The position numbers and the translations under genes were made by a program. 64,000 nt of DNA from Schizochytrium sp. TIO01 (taxonomy: Eukaryota > Sar > Bigyra > Thraustochytrida > Thraustochytriidae): the NCBI GenBank assembly GCA_004764695.1, contig SMSO01000037.1, positions 4,772,337 to 4,836,336 of the forward strand, in the 5' to 3' direction. Shown piece by piece: positions 41,085-50,261 of this stretch. The notes beneath the pieces were generated by a model. The model had not been told where the DNA came from, made no database searches, and was given only the letters and a program-made list of their open reading frames with translations. Position 1 is the first letter of the stretch. Every line of letters begins with the position of its first letter.

Positions 41085-42362
41085 ATGCTTGCAAAAGAAC
41101 TTCGCTCGGCCGGTCGCAGAGGTTTGACACGAGGATTTCAGGCTTCTAGCGGCGCGATGGATCGTCTGGGCCAGGATGGCGGAGTTCGTCGGTCGCAGCG
41201 CAGCTCGCCAGAGCTATCAGTGGCGCCCATGATGGCGTGGACTACGCGGCACCAACGATACTTCGCGAGACTCCTTGCGCCCACCACCACTCTATGGACT
41301 GAAATGGTTGTGGACCAGACCGTCGTGCACTGCGGAGACCGCCTCTGGCAACACTTTGGGCACCACGATGTCGAGCACCCACTCGTTCTCCAGGTTGGAG
41401 GCAATGACGTTGAAGCAATGCGTCGAAGCGCAGAACTTGCTCAGGATTGGGGTTTCGACGAAATCAATCTCAACGTAGGATGTCCCAGTAAAACCGTTGC
41501 CAAGAACGCATTTGGAGCCAGCCTTATGCTCAAACCCGACCTTGTTCGTAACATCGTCACCAGCATGCAATCAGTGTCACAAGTTCCTGTGACCGTGAAG
41601 TGCCGTCTTGGCGTTGATGATTGTGATGATTATGCGTTTCTTTACAATTTTGTGGCGTCTATTCCGGAGTGTGATCATTTTATTGTACACGCAAGAAAAG
41701 CACTCTTGAATGGAATCAATACAAGGCAGAACAGAGCAGTCCCACCTCTCATGTACGACCGTGTCTACCAGCTTTGCGAGGACTTCCCGGACAAAAAATT
41801 CACTTTGAATGGAGGCCTTTCATCTGTGCAGGACGTCCAAGAGGTCCTGGCGGCACAGCCCAAGCTGCAGGGAGTCATGCTAGGCCGAGCGGCCTACAAA
41901 AACCCGTGTTTGCTGACAAACCTCGAGTACCACGTGCTCGGTGAAACAAGTGTTGCTTCACTCACGCGCCGTGACGTTTTTGACCGCTATGAGAAATACG
42001 CCATTGAGATGGTGGATAAGGGATTCCGCCACCGCGACATTATTGCTCCCCTTGCAAACCTTCTTGCAGATCAGAAGTATGGAAAGGGATTCCGCAAGGT
42101 ACTCATGTGCAGTGAGAAGCCCAAGGGACAACGGACACCCGACATGGAGTCCCTTCTCCAGGAAGCTCGTGAATGCGTCTCTGATGAGATTTTTGACAGG
42201 CCTATCGTTGAAGAACTCACTGAGGCGAGCGTTTTTGCAGAGACCAAAAGCACCACAAGCACTGACTCCAAGCCAGTAGCGGAAGCAGAGAACGCTCTTG
42301 ATGATTCTCTTCTTGAAGACTGCCCTTGCGAAGCCGCCCTCGAAGCCAAGGCATCTGCTTAA
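41085..42362 (+). CDS. tRNA-dihydrouridine synthase, DusA-type
   Basis: 425 residues from the ATG at 41085; an alternative ATG lies at 41157. Dus enzymes use FMN and NADPH to reduce uridine to dihydrouridine in the tRNA D-loop. The core starts SVAPMMAWTTRHQRYFARLL, typical of DusA (APMMDWTDRHCR). DEINLNVGCPSKTV carries the catalytic Cys at residue 133. VPVTVKCRLGVDD and FIVHARKALLNG hold FMN and tRNA-binding residues, and LNGGLSSVQDVQEVL and GVMLGRAAYKNP complete the barrel. The first about 25 residues are rich in Arg and Ala without acids beyond one Glu, suggesting a mitochondrial presequence if the first ATG is used. The C-terminal 70 residues are acidic and variable. DusA-type dihydrouridine synthases in eukaryotes are uncommon, so bacterial or organellar ancestry is possible. 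Confidence 0.9.
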   Translation: MLAKELRSAGRRGLTRGFQASSGAMDRLGQDGGVRRSQRSSPELSVAPMMAWTTRHQRYFARLLAPTTTLWTEMVVDQTVVHCGDRLWQHFGHHDVEHPLVLQVGGNDVEAMRRSAELAQDWGFDEINLNVGCPSKTVAKNAFGASLMLKPDLVRNIVTSMQSVSQVPVTVKCRLGVDDCDDYAFLYNFVASIPECDHFIVHARKALLNGINTRQNRAVPPLMYDRVYQLCEDFPDKKFTLNGGLSSVQDVQEVLAAQPKLQGVMLGRAAYKNPCLLTNLEYHVLGETSVASLTRRDVFDRYEKYAIEMVDKGFRHRDIIAPLANLLADQKYGKGFRKVLMCSEKPKGQRTPDMESLLQEARECVSDEIFDRPIVEELTEASVFAETKSTTSTDSKPVAEAENALDDSLLEDCPCEAALEAKASA

Positions 42363-43083
42363 ACATTTTTTGTCAACCTCAAAACACGCCATCGTTTTTA
42401 ATTCGCAGGAAACGCCAAATCTGCAAATGACTTTCCACATCACCTCGCTTACCTGCTCACCAACACTCAACTATATACATACATTCATCACTAGAATTAT
42501 TTGCAAGCTTATGTATGTCACTAGAACCATTAAACCCAAAGGGAAGATATATTACCACCTTGTACATTATTTTATACATCCATCCCAAGCAAGAACTGAA
42601 GCGCATGCCCTTATTTCCCTTATTTGATCAAACTTTGCTTTCACTTAACTAGACCTCTACTTGAACGTATGCGTGCCCACCTCGTCGATGAATTAAATGA
42701 CGAACCGAGTGAATAAAACAATCTCCGTATTGCTCAACCAGGGACCCCTCATTGGAAAATTCTTCCCCACACAGAATGAGCGCACACCTCTGCGGAGACT
42801 CCTACTAGCATCTAGGCCTTGAATTGCCCTACCACTTCGCCACACTAGGGGCACCTTAGTAACTCCTATGTGTTTAATATAGTACAATTGCTTAATTAAT
42901 TTTGCCAGGGATAGAGGCGTTTCGGGCTCAACTCCGAGCGAAATAACAGCTTCACTCCGTTGCTGCTTGGGCTGGCAATGCACAAAATCAGGTTTCGGTG
43001 GAGGCGGTAGACTTTCATACGCGTATTTGCCGCCCAAGGTGGTAGTAGCTAAGTTTGTCAGTGTGCTTGACTGGAAAGTGAAG
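42363..43083. other. Intergenic region
   Basis: Between the Dus gene and the F-box-like gene. A minus-strand A-box-like sequence at about 42810-42850 recalls a leucine tRNA but lacks a B box and acceptor pairing, so I did not call it. Otherwise AT-rich. Confidence 0.4.
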
Positions 43084-43584
43084 ATGATGGCGTGGCCCGA
43101 AGTGGCAGTATCGTCTTCGACATCGGCGACCTTGAAGAACTGTATTAATAATGGAGTAATTGCGCATGTCAGATGTGGCGACGAAGATGGTGACGAATTG
43201 GAATTTGGGAAGGATACGGAAGAGTTCCAATTCCCACTGCAACAATTTCCCAGTGAACTCGTGCGGCACCAGATTGCACAGTTCCTTGAGGGAAGGGATC
43301 TTGTGCGACTTTCAATGTGTTCGCGAGGCGCGCATATGATGGTGCCCGGGTGGACCCATCTATGGAGGTCGCACATTATGTCTTTCGAGCTTGGACCAGA
43401 GGCAGAAATCGTACTTCGCGGCGAGCATGCTATGGCCTGGCCCGAGATTTACGCCCGTCTCTGGTGTCATAAAAACAAGTTGTGTGTTTACTGCGCTCAG
43501 CCGTGTGAAAGACCAGAGCTGCCAACTACTGTTACAAAGGCCCATCGGCCGCTGTGTATGTGGGCTCGTCGATTACAATGTTAG
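43084..43584 (+). CDS. F-box-like protein with C-terminal cysteine cluster
   Basis: 166 residues from the ATG at 43084; the frame opens upstream only to a TTG. Residues about 51-96 resemble an F-box: FPSELVRHQIAQFLEGRDLV, then SMCSRGAHMM and a Trp-containing end. F-box proteins recruit targets to SCF ubiquitin ligases through Skp1. The C-terminus has CVYCAQPC, a CxxCxxxC cluster that might bind metal, then ends soon after. No substrate-binding repeats are present. Just before the stop, another frame stays open and reads plausibly to a TGA near 43620, so the true C-terminus may differ through a splice or indel. Confidence in the F-box is moderate. Confidence 0.6.
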   Translation: MMAWPEVAVSSSTSATLKNCINNGVIAHVRCGDEDGDELEFGKDTEEFQFPLQQFPSELVRHQIAQFLEGRDLVRLSMCSRGAHMMVPGWTHLWRSHIMSFELGPEAEIVLRGEHAMAWPEIYARLWCHKNKLCVYCAQPCERPELPTTVTKAHRPLCMWARRLQC

Positions 43585-44505
43585 GTAGGGAATATCTCAT
43601 GCGTGCTTACTGAGCCAACCTCCCAGGGTGAAGACAGAGACCTTTTCCGGTCCCACGCAAACACCCCCACATGTTGCATACAAAAATTAACTTCGCACCA
43701 CCAAACTTATCAAACAACGAAATCCTGCACACTTCACCTACCTTTCGCATGCACGCACCATGTTTGCTACAATTCACGATATTGTATCTTGAGCTGGGAG
43801 CCTTTCGTGCTATTATATTGAGAGAAGAGCGCATGGCGAAATCTACTAGATTTCTCCTCACCTTTCGATTTCTTAGAGCCTTGTACTTCATCCCTAAAAA
43901 TTCATATCTGCTTAAATGGTGTATGCTGCAAAATTAATTAGTGATTATGAACTGCTGAACTTCAATCACATATCTGCCCTAACCTTTCTTTTGCTCGTTT
44001 TGTTCACACGAGGACACTGTATAAGATCTGTGCTACTGTACCAGATTAAATATTAAAGTGTCTTTCGAATCTTAAACAAGAGACTATATGGTGTCTCTTT
44101 GTGTCCAAGACTTAATACGCGCTATTACTTTTCTCTCGTAAACAAGAAAGAAAAAAAAGCCAAGTATTGTTACCACTACTAACAGTACTACCAATGTATT
44201 GAAGCTGTGCTAAAAGGGTAATATATAGATTTCAAGTTAATAGATTGGTCATTCTAGTGGAAGTTAGGATGGTGCAGAGATTCATTAAAAGTGCTTATGA
44301 AGTTTTTTCTTATCTTTTTAAATTAAAAAAAGTTGTTGATCAGTAAATATACAATTGACAAAGGGAGGAAGAGTTTAACTCAACGTTTGAGAGAATATTG
44401 CAATTCGGAAGAAGAGTAAAAGTGTTGTACATTATTGTAACTTCCCATTCTCTTTCTCTGTTACCAAGAGAATCTATTTTCACTCATATAAGATTTTGAA
44501 ATGAA
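43585..44505. other. Intergenic region between convergent genes
   Basis: AT-rich sequence holding the presumed 3' ends of the F-box-like gene and the Vps39-like gene. No coding or repeat signal is recognised. Confidence 0.4.
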
Positions 44506-47500
44506 TTATGTCTGCAAGGACTCTGGATCGATACCGAGGTCCTTTAGACAAGCATAGTGAACAACCTTTCCACTAGGTAATCTTGCTACAGCCTGCCCAT
44601 CAAGAAAGTGTCTGCCACACTTTGGATTTGCGCAGGTAGAAAATTGAGTGATAACAGAGTAGCGACGGCGAAGAAGTGACAATGATTGACGTGCAGAAAC
44701 CTCTTCCTTTTTCAACAGTTGTTTCACTACTTGAGAATCTCGGTATCGAGATTCTTGATATCGAAATGTTGCTTTTAAGAGTGAGTGAAGTTTCGCTAAA
44801 GGCAAGTCCCCTGGCATAATCTGAAGAACCTTGCTAGTATCTATCTCGCGAGGGTGTCGCTCGGTGAGACGCAAGGCCTCATCAACACGGCCAGAGCTCA
44901 CCATTGCTTGAACAAGTAGATTGAATACATCGCCGCAACCAGAAGAACCAGAAGAATAAACCCGAGAACAATATGCCTCAGCTTTGGAAATAGAGTTGAG
45001 CTCATCAACGTAAATACGAAGAGCTTCCTTGTGACGATTCAGACGACTTAGCACAATGGCATAAGCCGCGTGCAATGTTGTGGGTTTGAGGCACAAAGCC
45101 AATTCACTAGGGTTATAATGTGTTGAAGTCTCCAGAAATCTTAAAAGCTTATCCATCGTCTTCTGCGCCAGAGGAAATGACTTGGCTTGCAGATATTCAA
45201 CCTGCTTCATGTATAACAGACCAAGCTTATTGTGCGCGTTCGGTGTCATGTCTCCCGTACTATCGATTACATATTCCAAATATGCAATAGATATTGGATT
45301 TTGGAACGCTTCACCGTTCTCTTCAGCTTCAGTTCTAGCTCTTTCATCAAGTTCTTCAAGCCGATCAGTAACTTTGCTAACAGAAAGAGCACTGACGTTC
45401 GGCGGAGGCTGGAAAATAGCAAGCGAATCTTGCACGATGCAAGCATCAATGATCCAACCACAATACTCAAGAATGACTTTTTCATGTTCTGCACCTAGGC
45501 GGCGAAGGTACTCAATCGACCTAGCAACAAACGGTGAGCTTGCTGCGCGTGCTTTTCGAGGTGCTTTGCGTCCCGTAGCCTGCACCTGGGACAAAACACG
45601 TCCTTCATTTTGTTCCAATTTATGCAACCAGCTTAGACCATTCTCGTGTAGCCCTTTACCAAAGTAAAGCCAAAGTAGAGTCTCCCACGACTCCGGATAC
45701 TGAAGTAAGAGTTGCTCACATTGGTCGACCGAACACCAATTCTGGCCCCGCAAAAATTGAGTTTTCTGGTCGCGGACATGGGCCACCATTGCGCGCATTT
45801 CTGTTGCTTCAGTTGTTGATGTTGTCATGGTTGAGGGGCCCGAACTTGCGTCACTCAAAACTAATCCTCGTAGTATAAGGTCATCTACTATGCACAAAGT
45901 CTCTTGGATAATTCCATCAATTGATTCGAGACGGCGGCCTTCATTTTTTTCCTGCTCCTCAAGTAATTGATTCACAGCGGCCTGCATTGATAACAACTGT
46001 TGACGATATTGAAGAGCGTATGGTAAAAAGACCGTCAAAATTGCTCGAGCAAACACGGCACCTCGTAAAAAAGAGAGGTCGTCTGTTGCCTCAATGATAG
46101 AGCTTTGCACAACATATTCTGGCTCGTAGTCTAGGGCAAGTATAGGCGCAGACGCGAGCGATACAGGTGGCGGGGTTGAAGTGCGGGAAGAAGGCTCCGC
46201 TGAAGACGCTTCACGGCTAGCTTTGGTTGCTGTGATACGCATAGCATGCAAATATGCATGATAAAGTTCTCCTAGCTCTGTTCGCAAGTCTGCTAAATTC
46301 AAAGATGTTGTAACGGCAGCCTCGGGGGCATCAAAAAGCTCTGTTCTCATGAAAAGCAATGCCACAAAGTCGAAGGGAAGCCTGCCAGTAGCCTTTGCGC
46401 CATTTAGCAGCTGCGCTGCATGCTTAAAGTCATGGCGAGGAGCGCAGTCACGAAAATAATAGAGCGCCGCGTGAGCACGTGCTTTGGCTTGCAGCAAACG
46501 CAGTCCCTGCTGAGTTACCCCAGCACCAGGATAGACCATAAGGTTCTCTCCGCTACCACTATGTGATGACCCCTGGTCCCATGCAGCCATTTCAGCTGCA
46601 TCAAAAATTTCAAGTGCACAACCCAAGTAGTTTTCGTCAAGTGCTTGATCTAAAAGTATATCTAGCATCTCCGGCAAGGTGCGTAGAAGTAGGACATGAA
46701 CATACTTCTCACTAGCCATAAAAACTGCTGTACGCCGAGTTTGCAGATCTTTGCCAGAGTTTTGAGGCGCACTACTCAAACGCTCCGTTGTCTTTGCAAC
46801 ATGTGTACATCCCGGTAGTGTAAGAACTTGAACCCTACGGCACGTTGTTGCAAGGTGAATCTCGATTTTCCTATGCAAGAGACCGACCATAAACGGCTGA
46901 CATGCAATAACAGCGCTAGGTACCTCAGTCCACGATACGCATTCCCCGGAGTCTAGACTAGTGGAAGGTTTGACCCTGCCATTCCAGCTATTGCTAGAAG
47001 CACTAGTCGAACCAAACGGGGCACCCTCGTTGCTACGCGAAGAGCGGCTTGTTCGCGAAGGCTGTCCATCAAATCCTACAAAGAAACCTTGATTATCTTT
47101 ACATAAAAGCAACTCACCTGCAGAGTTTGCTCCAGCCATTTCTGCAAAAGCACCAGGCTCTTGCCATGCGCCACCACCTGACCCTGGGTTCGTTTGTGTG
47201 GAGGCTCCAGTGGGTTTATCGATACTTAGTAACTGAGCGGAAGAGCTGCGAACATTGCACATGAGTGGCTGTTTGCGCCCCCCGGTGCGCATGCGTGGTC
47301 TTTTATTCTCCGCACCTGTGCGCAGATTGAAAAATGCATAGTCTTTAGCAAAGCCCACGCAGACCTGGTCAGGCCCAGTCCATTGTAAAGAACGGACAGT
47401 TTCGGTCATAGGTATATGATAAACAACCCGAAATTTACCAGGTGGACTGCGCCCTCGAGCACCTGGCGCAGCACTTCCAGTGATGGCTCCACCGTTTGGG

Positions 47501-48288
47501 TTTGGAGAAGTTGGAGAAGAAGCTGCTGTTGCACCACCACTTGGACGCCTTGCGGAGCTGTCACGGTTCACCTTGTAATGAAGAACTACTAGAAGTCGTT
47601 TGAAGGCAACGCAAATGAAGTCACTCTCGGTATCGACTGCATAGCACAACACGGTGCGTGAAGAGGAGAAGATGTCAGCAGTTCCAAGCTCTAAAGTTAT
47701 AGTCTCAGAAGGACCAGGGGCCACAACTTGTAAAAGAGGGTCTCCTCCGAATTGGTGCGCCACAAGATCGCCATCATGGATGCTGAAAAGAAGACCAAAC
47801 TTTTCTACGAATTGCAGCTGCGAAACTGGCTTTTTGGACGGGTTAAACCTCTTTAGCGAAACTCTCATTCGCAAAGACACGCTGGCGCTGTTCAGATCAC
47901 TCGAAGCTCCAGAAGAAGAAGTCACCACATCGGTGCTGGATGATGTTTTGGGGCGACTTTCGTAGACGAGAAGCATGCCATCCGCAGTGCCAATGAAGAT
48001 AGTGATTTTTTCTAAAGGCACAGCATCAATATCGATTCTATCTTTGTTGCTTGAGCTGGAGCTTCCTGAGGAGGAGGTCGTGCTGGACTTAGCAAGGCTG
48101 TCATTGCCAGTGGAGTTCGAGTTGGCCGAAGTTGAGTTAGCTCCGAGGCCTTGCGAGTATATTGCCAGGCCCTCGATGCGTGCAGACAATGGAGGTTGAA
48201 GGGTCTCTGCTCGAAAGCAGGCCGTTTGGACTGGCGTCGCAGCATGACCCTCTCCAAGCCCTCCAGCGCCGCCTAAGTGCAGTAGCAT
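44506..48288 (-). CDS. VPS39: Vps39/Vam6/TGFBRAP1-family vacuolar sorting protein (HOPS/CORVET subunit)
   Basis: 1260 residues from the ATG at 48286-48288. The N-terminal third is a CNH/WD-type beta-propeller (TIFIGTADGMLLVYESRP, LLFSIHDGDLVAHQF, VCVGFAKDYAFFNL) with Ser/Gly-rich insertions. The middle is helical like clathrin-heavy-chain repeats (ESWETLLWLYFGKGLHENGL). The C-terminus carries the Vps39-type zinc-binding end: C1219, C1224, H1244 and C1247 in CANPKCGRHF...VHYACL. Such proteins sit in HOPS or CORVET tethering complexes, bind Rab GTPases and drive fusion of late endosomes with vacuoles. Vps39 and TGFBRAP1/Vps3 share this layout, so the symbol is a best guess. The disordered insertions make it longer than yeast Vam6 (about 1050 residues). 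Confidence 0.82.
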   Translation of the reverse strand: MLLHLGGAGGLGEGHAATPVQTACFRAETLQPPLSARIEGLAIYSQGLGANSTSANSNSTGNDSLAKSSTTSSSGSSSSSNKDRIDIDAVPLEKITIFIGTADGMLLVYESRPKTSSSTDVVTSSSGASSDLNSASVSLRMRVSLKRFNPSKKPVSQLQFVEKFGLLFSIHDGDLVAHQFGGDPLLQVVAPGPSETITLELGTADIFSSSRTVLCYAVDTESDFICVAFKRLLVVLHYKVNRDSSARRPSGGATAASSPTSPNPNGGAITGSAAPGARGRSPPGKFRVVYHIPMTETVRSLQWTGPDQVCVGFAKDYAFFNLRTGAENKRPRMRTGGRKQPLMCNVRSSSAQLLSIDKPTGASTQTNPGSGGGAWQEPGAFAEMAGANSAGELLLCKDNQGFFVGFDGQPSRTSRSSRSNEGAPFGSTSASSNSWNGRVKPSTSLDSGECVSWTEVPSAVIACQPFMVGLLHRKIEIHLATTCRRVQVLTLPGCTHVAKTTERLSSAPQNSGKDLQTRRTAVFMASEKYVHVLLLRTLPEMLDILLDQALDENYLGCALEIFDAAEMAAWDQGSSHSGSGENLMVYPGAGVTQQGLRLLQAKARAHAALYYFRDCAPRHDFKHAAQLLNGAKATGRLPFDFVALLFMRTELFDAPEAAVTTSLNLADLRTELGELYHAYLHAMRITATKASREASSAEPSSRTSTPPPVSLASAPILALDYEPEYVVQSSIIEATDDLSFLRGAVFARAILTVFLPYALQYRQQLLSMQAAVNQLLEEQEKNEGRRLESIDGIIQETLCIVDDLILRGLVLSDASSGPSTMTTSTTEATEMRAMVAHVRDQKTQFLRGQNWCSVDQCEQLLLQYPESWETLLWLYFGKGLHENGLSWLHKLEQNEGRVLSQVQATGRKAPRKARAASSPFVARSIEYLRRLGAEHEKVILEYCGWIIDACIVQDSLAIFQPPPNVSALSVSKVTDRLEELDERARTEAEENGEAFQNPISIAYLEYVIDSTGDMTPNAHNKLGLLYMKQVEYLQAKSFPLAQKTMDKLLRFLETSTHYNPSELALCLKPTTLHAAYAIVLSRLNRHKEALRIYVDELNSISKAEAYCSRVYSSGSSGCGDVFNLLVQAMVSSGRVDEALRLTERHPREIDTSKVLQIMPGDLPLAKLHSLLKATFRYQESRYRDSQVVKQLLKKEEVSARQSLSLLRRRYSVITQFSTCANPKCGRHFLDGQAVARLPSGKVVHYACLKDLGIDPESLQT

Positions 48289-50261
48289 CCTGAGAAGCCA
48301 CCAAACTCAGGAATACTGAGTCGGCTTTGCAGGAGATGCACTGCTCGCAGCTTGATGCTGGAAACGGTCCGCAGGTCGATTGGGAACTGAAGTCTACAAG
48401 CGAGCAAACGTCAACGATGATCTTTTCTATCTTAACGTGGTACCAGGGTATTTATTACCTACCCTATCATCGATGATAAATCTCATGTTTTTCTCTTTTT
48501 CTTTTTCTTTTTCTGCTTCGTGTTCCTCTTCTTCTCTAATAGCAGGAAGTAGGAGGTCAACTCGTCCTAGGTAGGGTATATACCTACTAGCTGTCATGCT
48601 ATTTACGTGAACTTGAGCACCAATTTTCATGACACCTTTTCATTCACGAAATGTGAATGCTTCGGCTCACGGTTCCCATCGAAGGTAGGCCTACAATTAT
48701 TCAAGACTTTCACCAATTGCTCACATAACTATGACTGAAGAATGCACGCCCTGTGTTGATCTTCTCAAGGCAAAATTAAGATTCAATTATCACAGAGCCT
48801 CAATTATTTTGTAGTACAGAATATTATCAACAGAGAGATGGACTTTAAAAGATAACGAGGTAGTGAGTCTACCACTGCAATGCCCTAATAATAGAGAGAA
48901 ACGGAGCTACTAGAACTTATATGGAGCACATTTGTGGTCCAAAAAAATTAATTCAGTCGGAAACTGAAGGTATTACATGAACACAGTGCAAACAACATTG
49001 GACCATAACGAAAAGATGCCTTCTATCTCACTTGGCGTTAGTAAATGTCTACCTATGGCGAGCTCAATTGCCTTTTAGCTGGTGTGTGATCATGTTGGTC
49101 CAAGCTTGAGTTCGTCCCAATGACATAATATGTCCAAAATTCGGGTGAGTCTGAGTTTCGTGTGAATCGTTGATTGAGAGAAGTTTCAATCATACTCAAG
49201 GTGTTACTTAGTCCACGCAGTATGCATAATGGGTGAACTAATTGAGTCCGGGCTTATTTTCTGTAGAGAGAGTGTAAAGAACCCGACAACGTTGCAGGAT
49301 GTATTCAATTGTCATTCATTTGTTTCTAGGAAACCATGGGATTTCTAAGCAAGGCGAATAGCAATATGTACAAATCAAGCCCCCCTGATTAGACAAACTC
49401 AACAAGACCAATATAGCCGACAAAGCATTGCTATTTGTGCAGACAGTATTGCTGAGAGTAACAGAAAATTGTCTTGCTCACTCTATGGGGCACAAGCTTG
49501 CACTTGACTCTGTGAAAACTATCGTGTTATACTTTTATCTAAATTTGGAACCTCCATGATAGTCAACAATTTAAGTGGACGGATCAAAGCAAGACAGTCT
49601 CAAATGATTTGTCATTGGGGGCACTTTAGTTTCCGTCAAGCGCTCTTTTTAAAAGTTGACCCCCCCCCCCCACACCCACACCCCGGTTTATTTTTACCAT
49701 TTGCCGAGAGGATTACACTCCCAAGACATGCAATGAATATGGTACCATCCACGACAAGCTCGGAATAACACATTCAAGGTTTTCAAATGACGTAAATGCA
49801 CACACAAAGCCGATCGTAATTTCCACTCCACCAGATGCATTCTTTTGCTCTACACATCCAAGGACATGATTTTAAAATTGTCAGTGAGTCGCGGGTTGAA
49901 AAGCAAACCCGCGATCGAGCCTTGACACCATAGGAAATGCAAGCAAGTCTTGCAAACTTTATTGGTTAAATACTAAGTGAGCATCTAAGATTTTCTTAAT
50001 AATACGAGAGGCAAAGCAAAAGTAACTGTGATTCTAGGATTCATGAAATGAATCTCTTTAAGCAAACAAGAATGAATTGCTAGAGAGTAAAGAACGATAA
50101 GCTAATCGGGATAGAAAGAGGGAGAACAAGATTATTGTTGTAGGGCCCTCTTGTTAATGTGGTAGCCTGGAATTTCGAAATTCTGTTTCTTCAATAGTCG
50201 AGAATAGTTGCGACTCCGACGAAGTCTGTCTGCGTGCTTATATGTGAATGCTTGTTAGTGC
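48289..50261. other. Intergenic region upstream of the Vps39-like gene
   Basis: Two kilobases with a CT-rich stretch near 48490-48530, CCTAGGTAGGG at 48566-48576 and a run of twelve C at 49660-49671. No coding frame with features is present. Confidence 0.4.

Noticed and set aside
42800-42860. tRNA-Leu-like sequence on the minus strand (A-box TGGCGAAGTGG, TTCAAG loop, GGAGTCTCC variable arm)
   Set aside because: No B box and no matching acceptor arms; at best a decayed tRNA.
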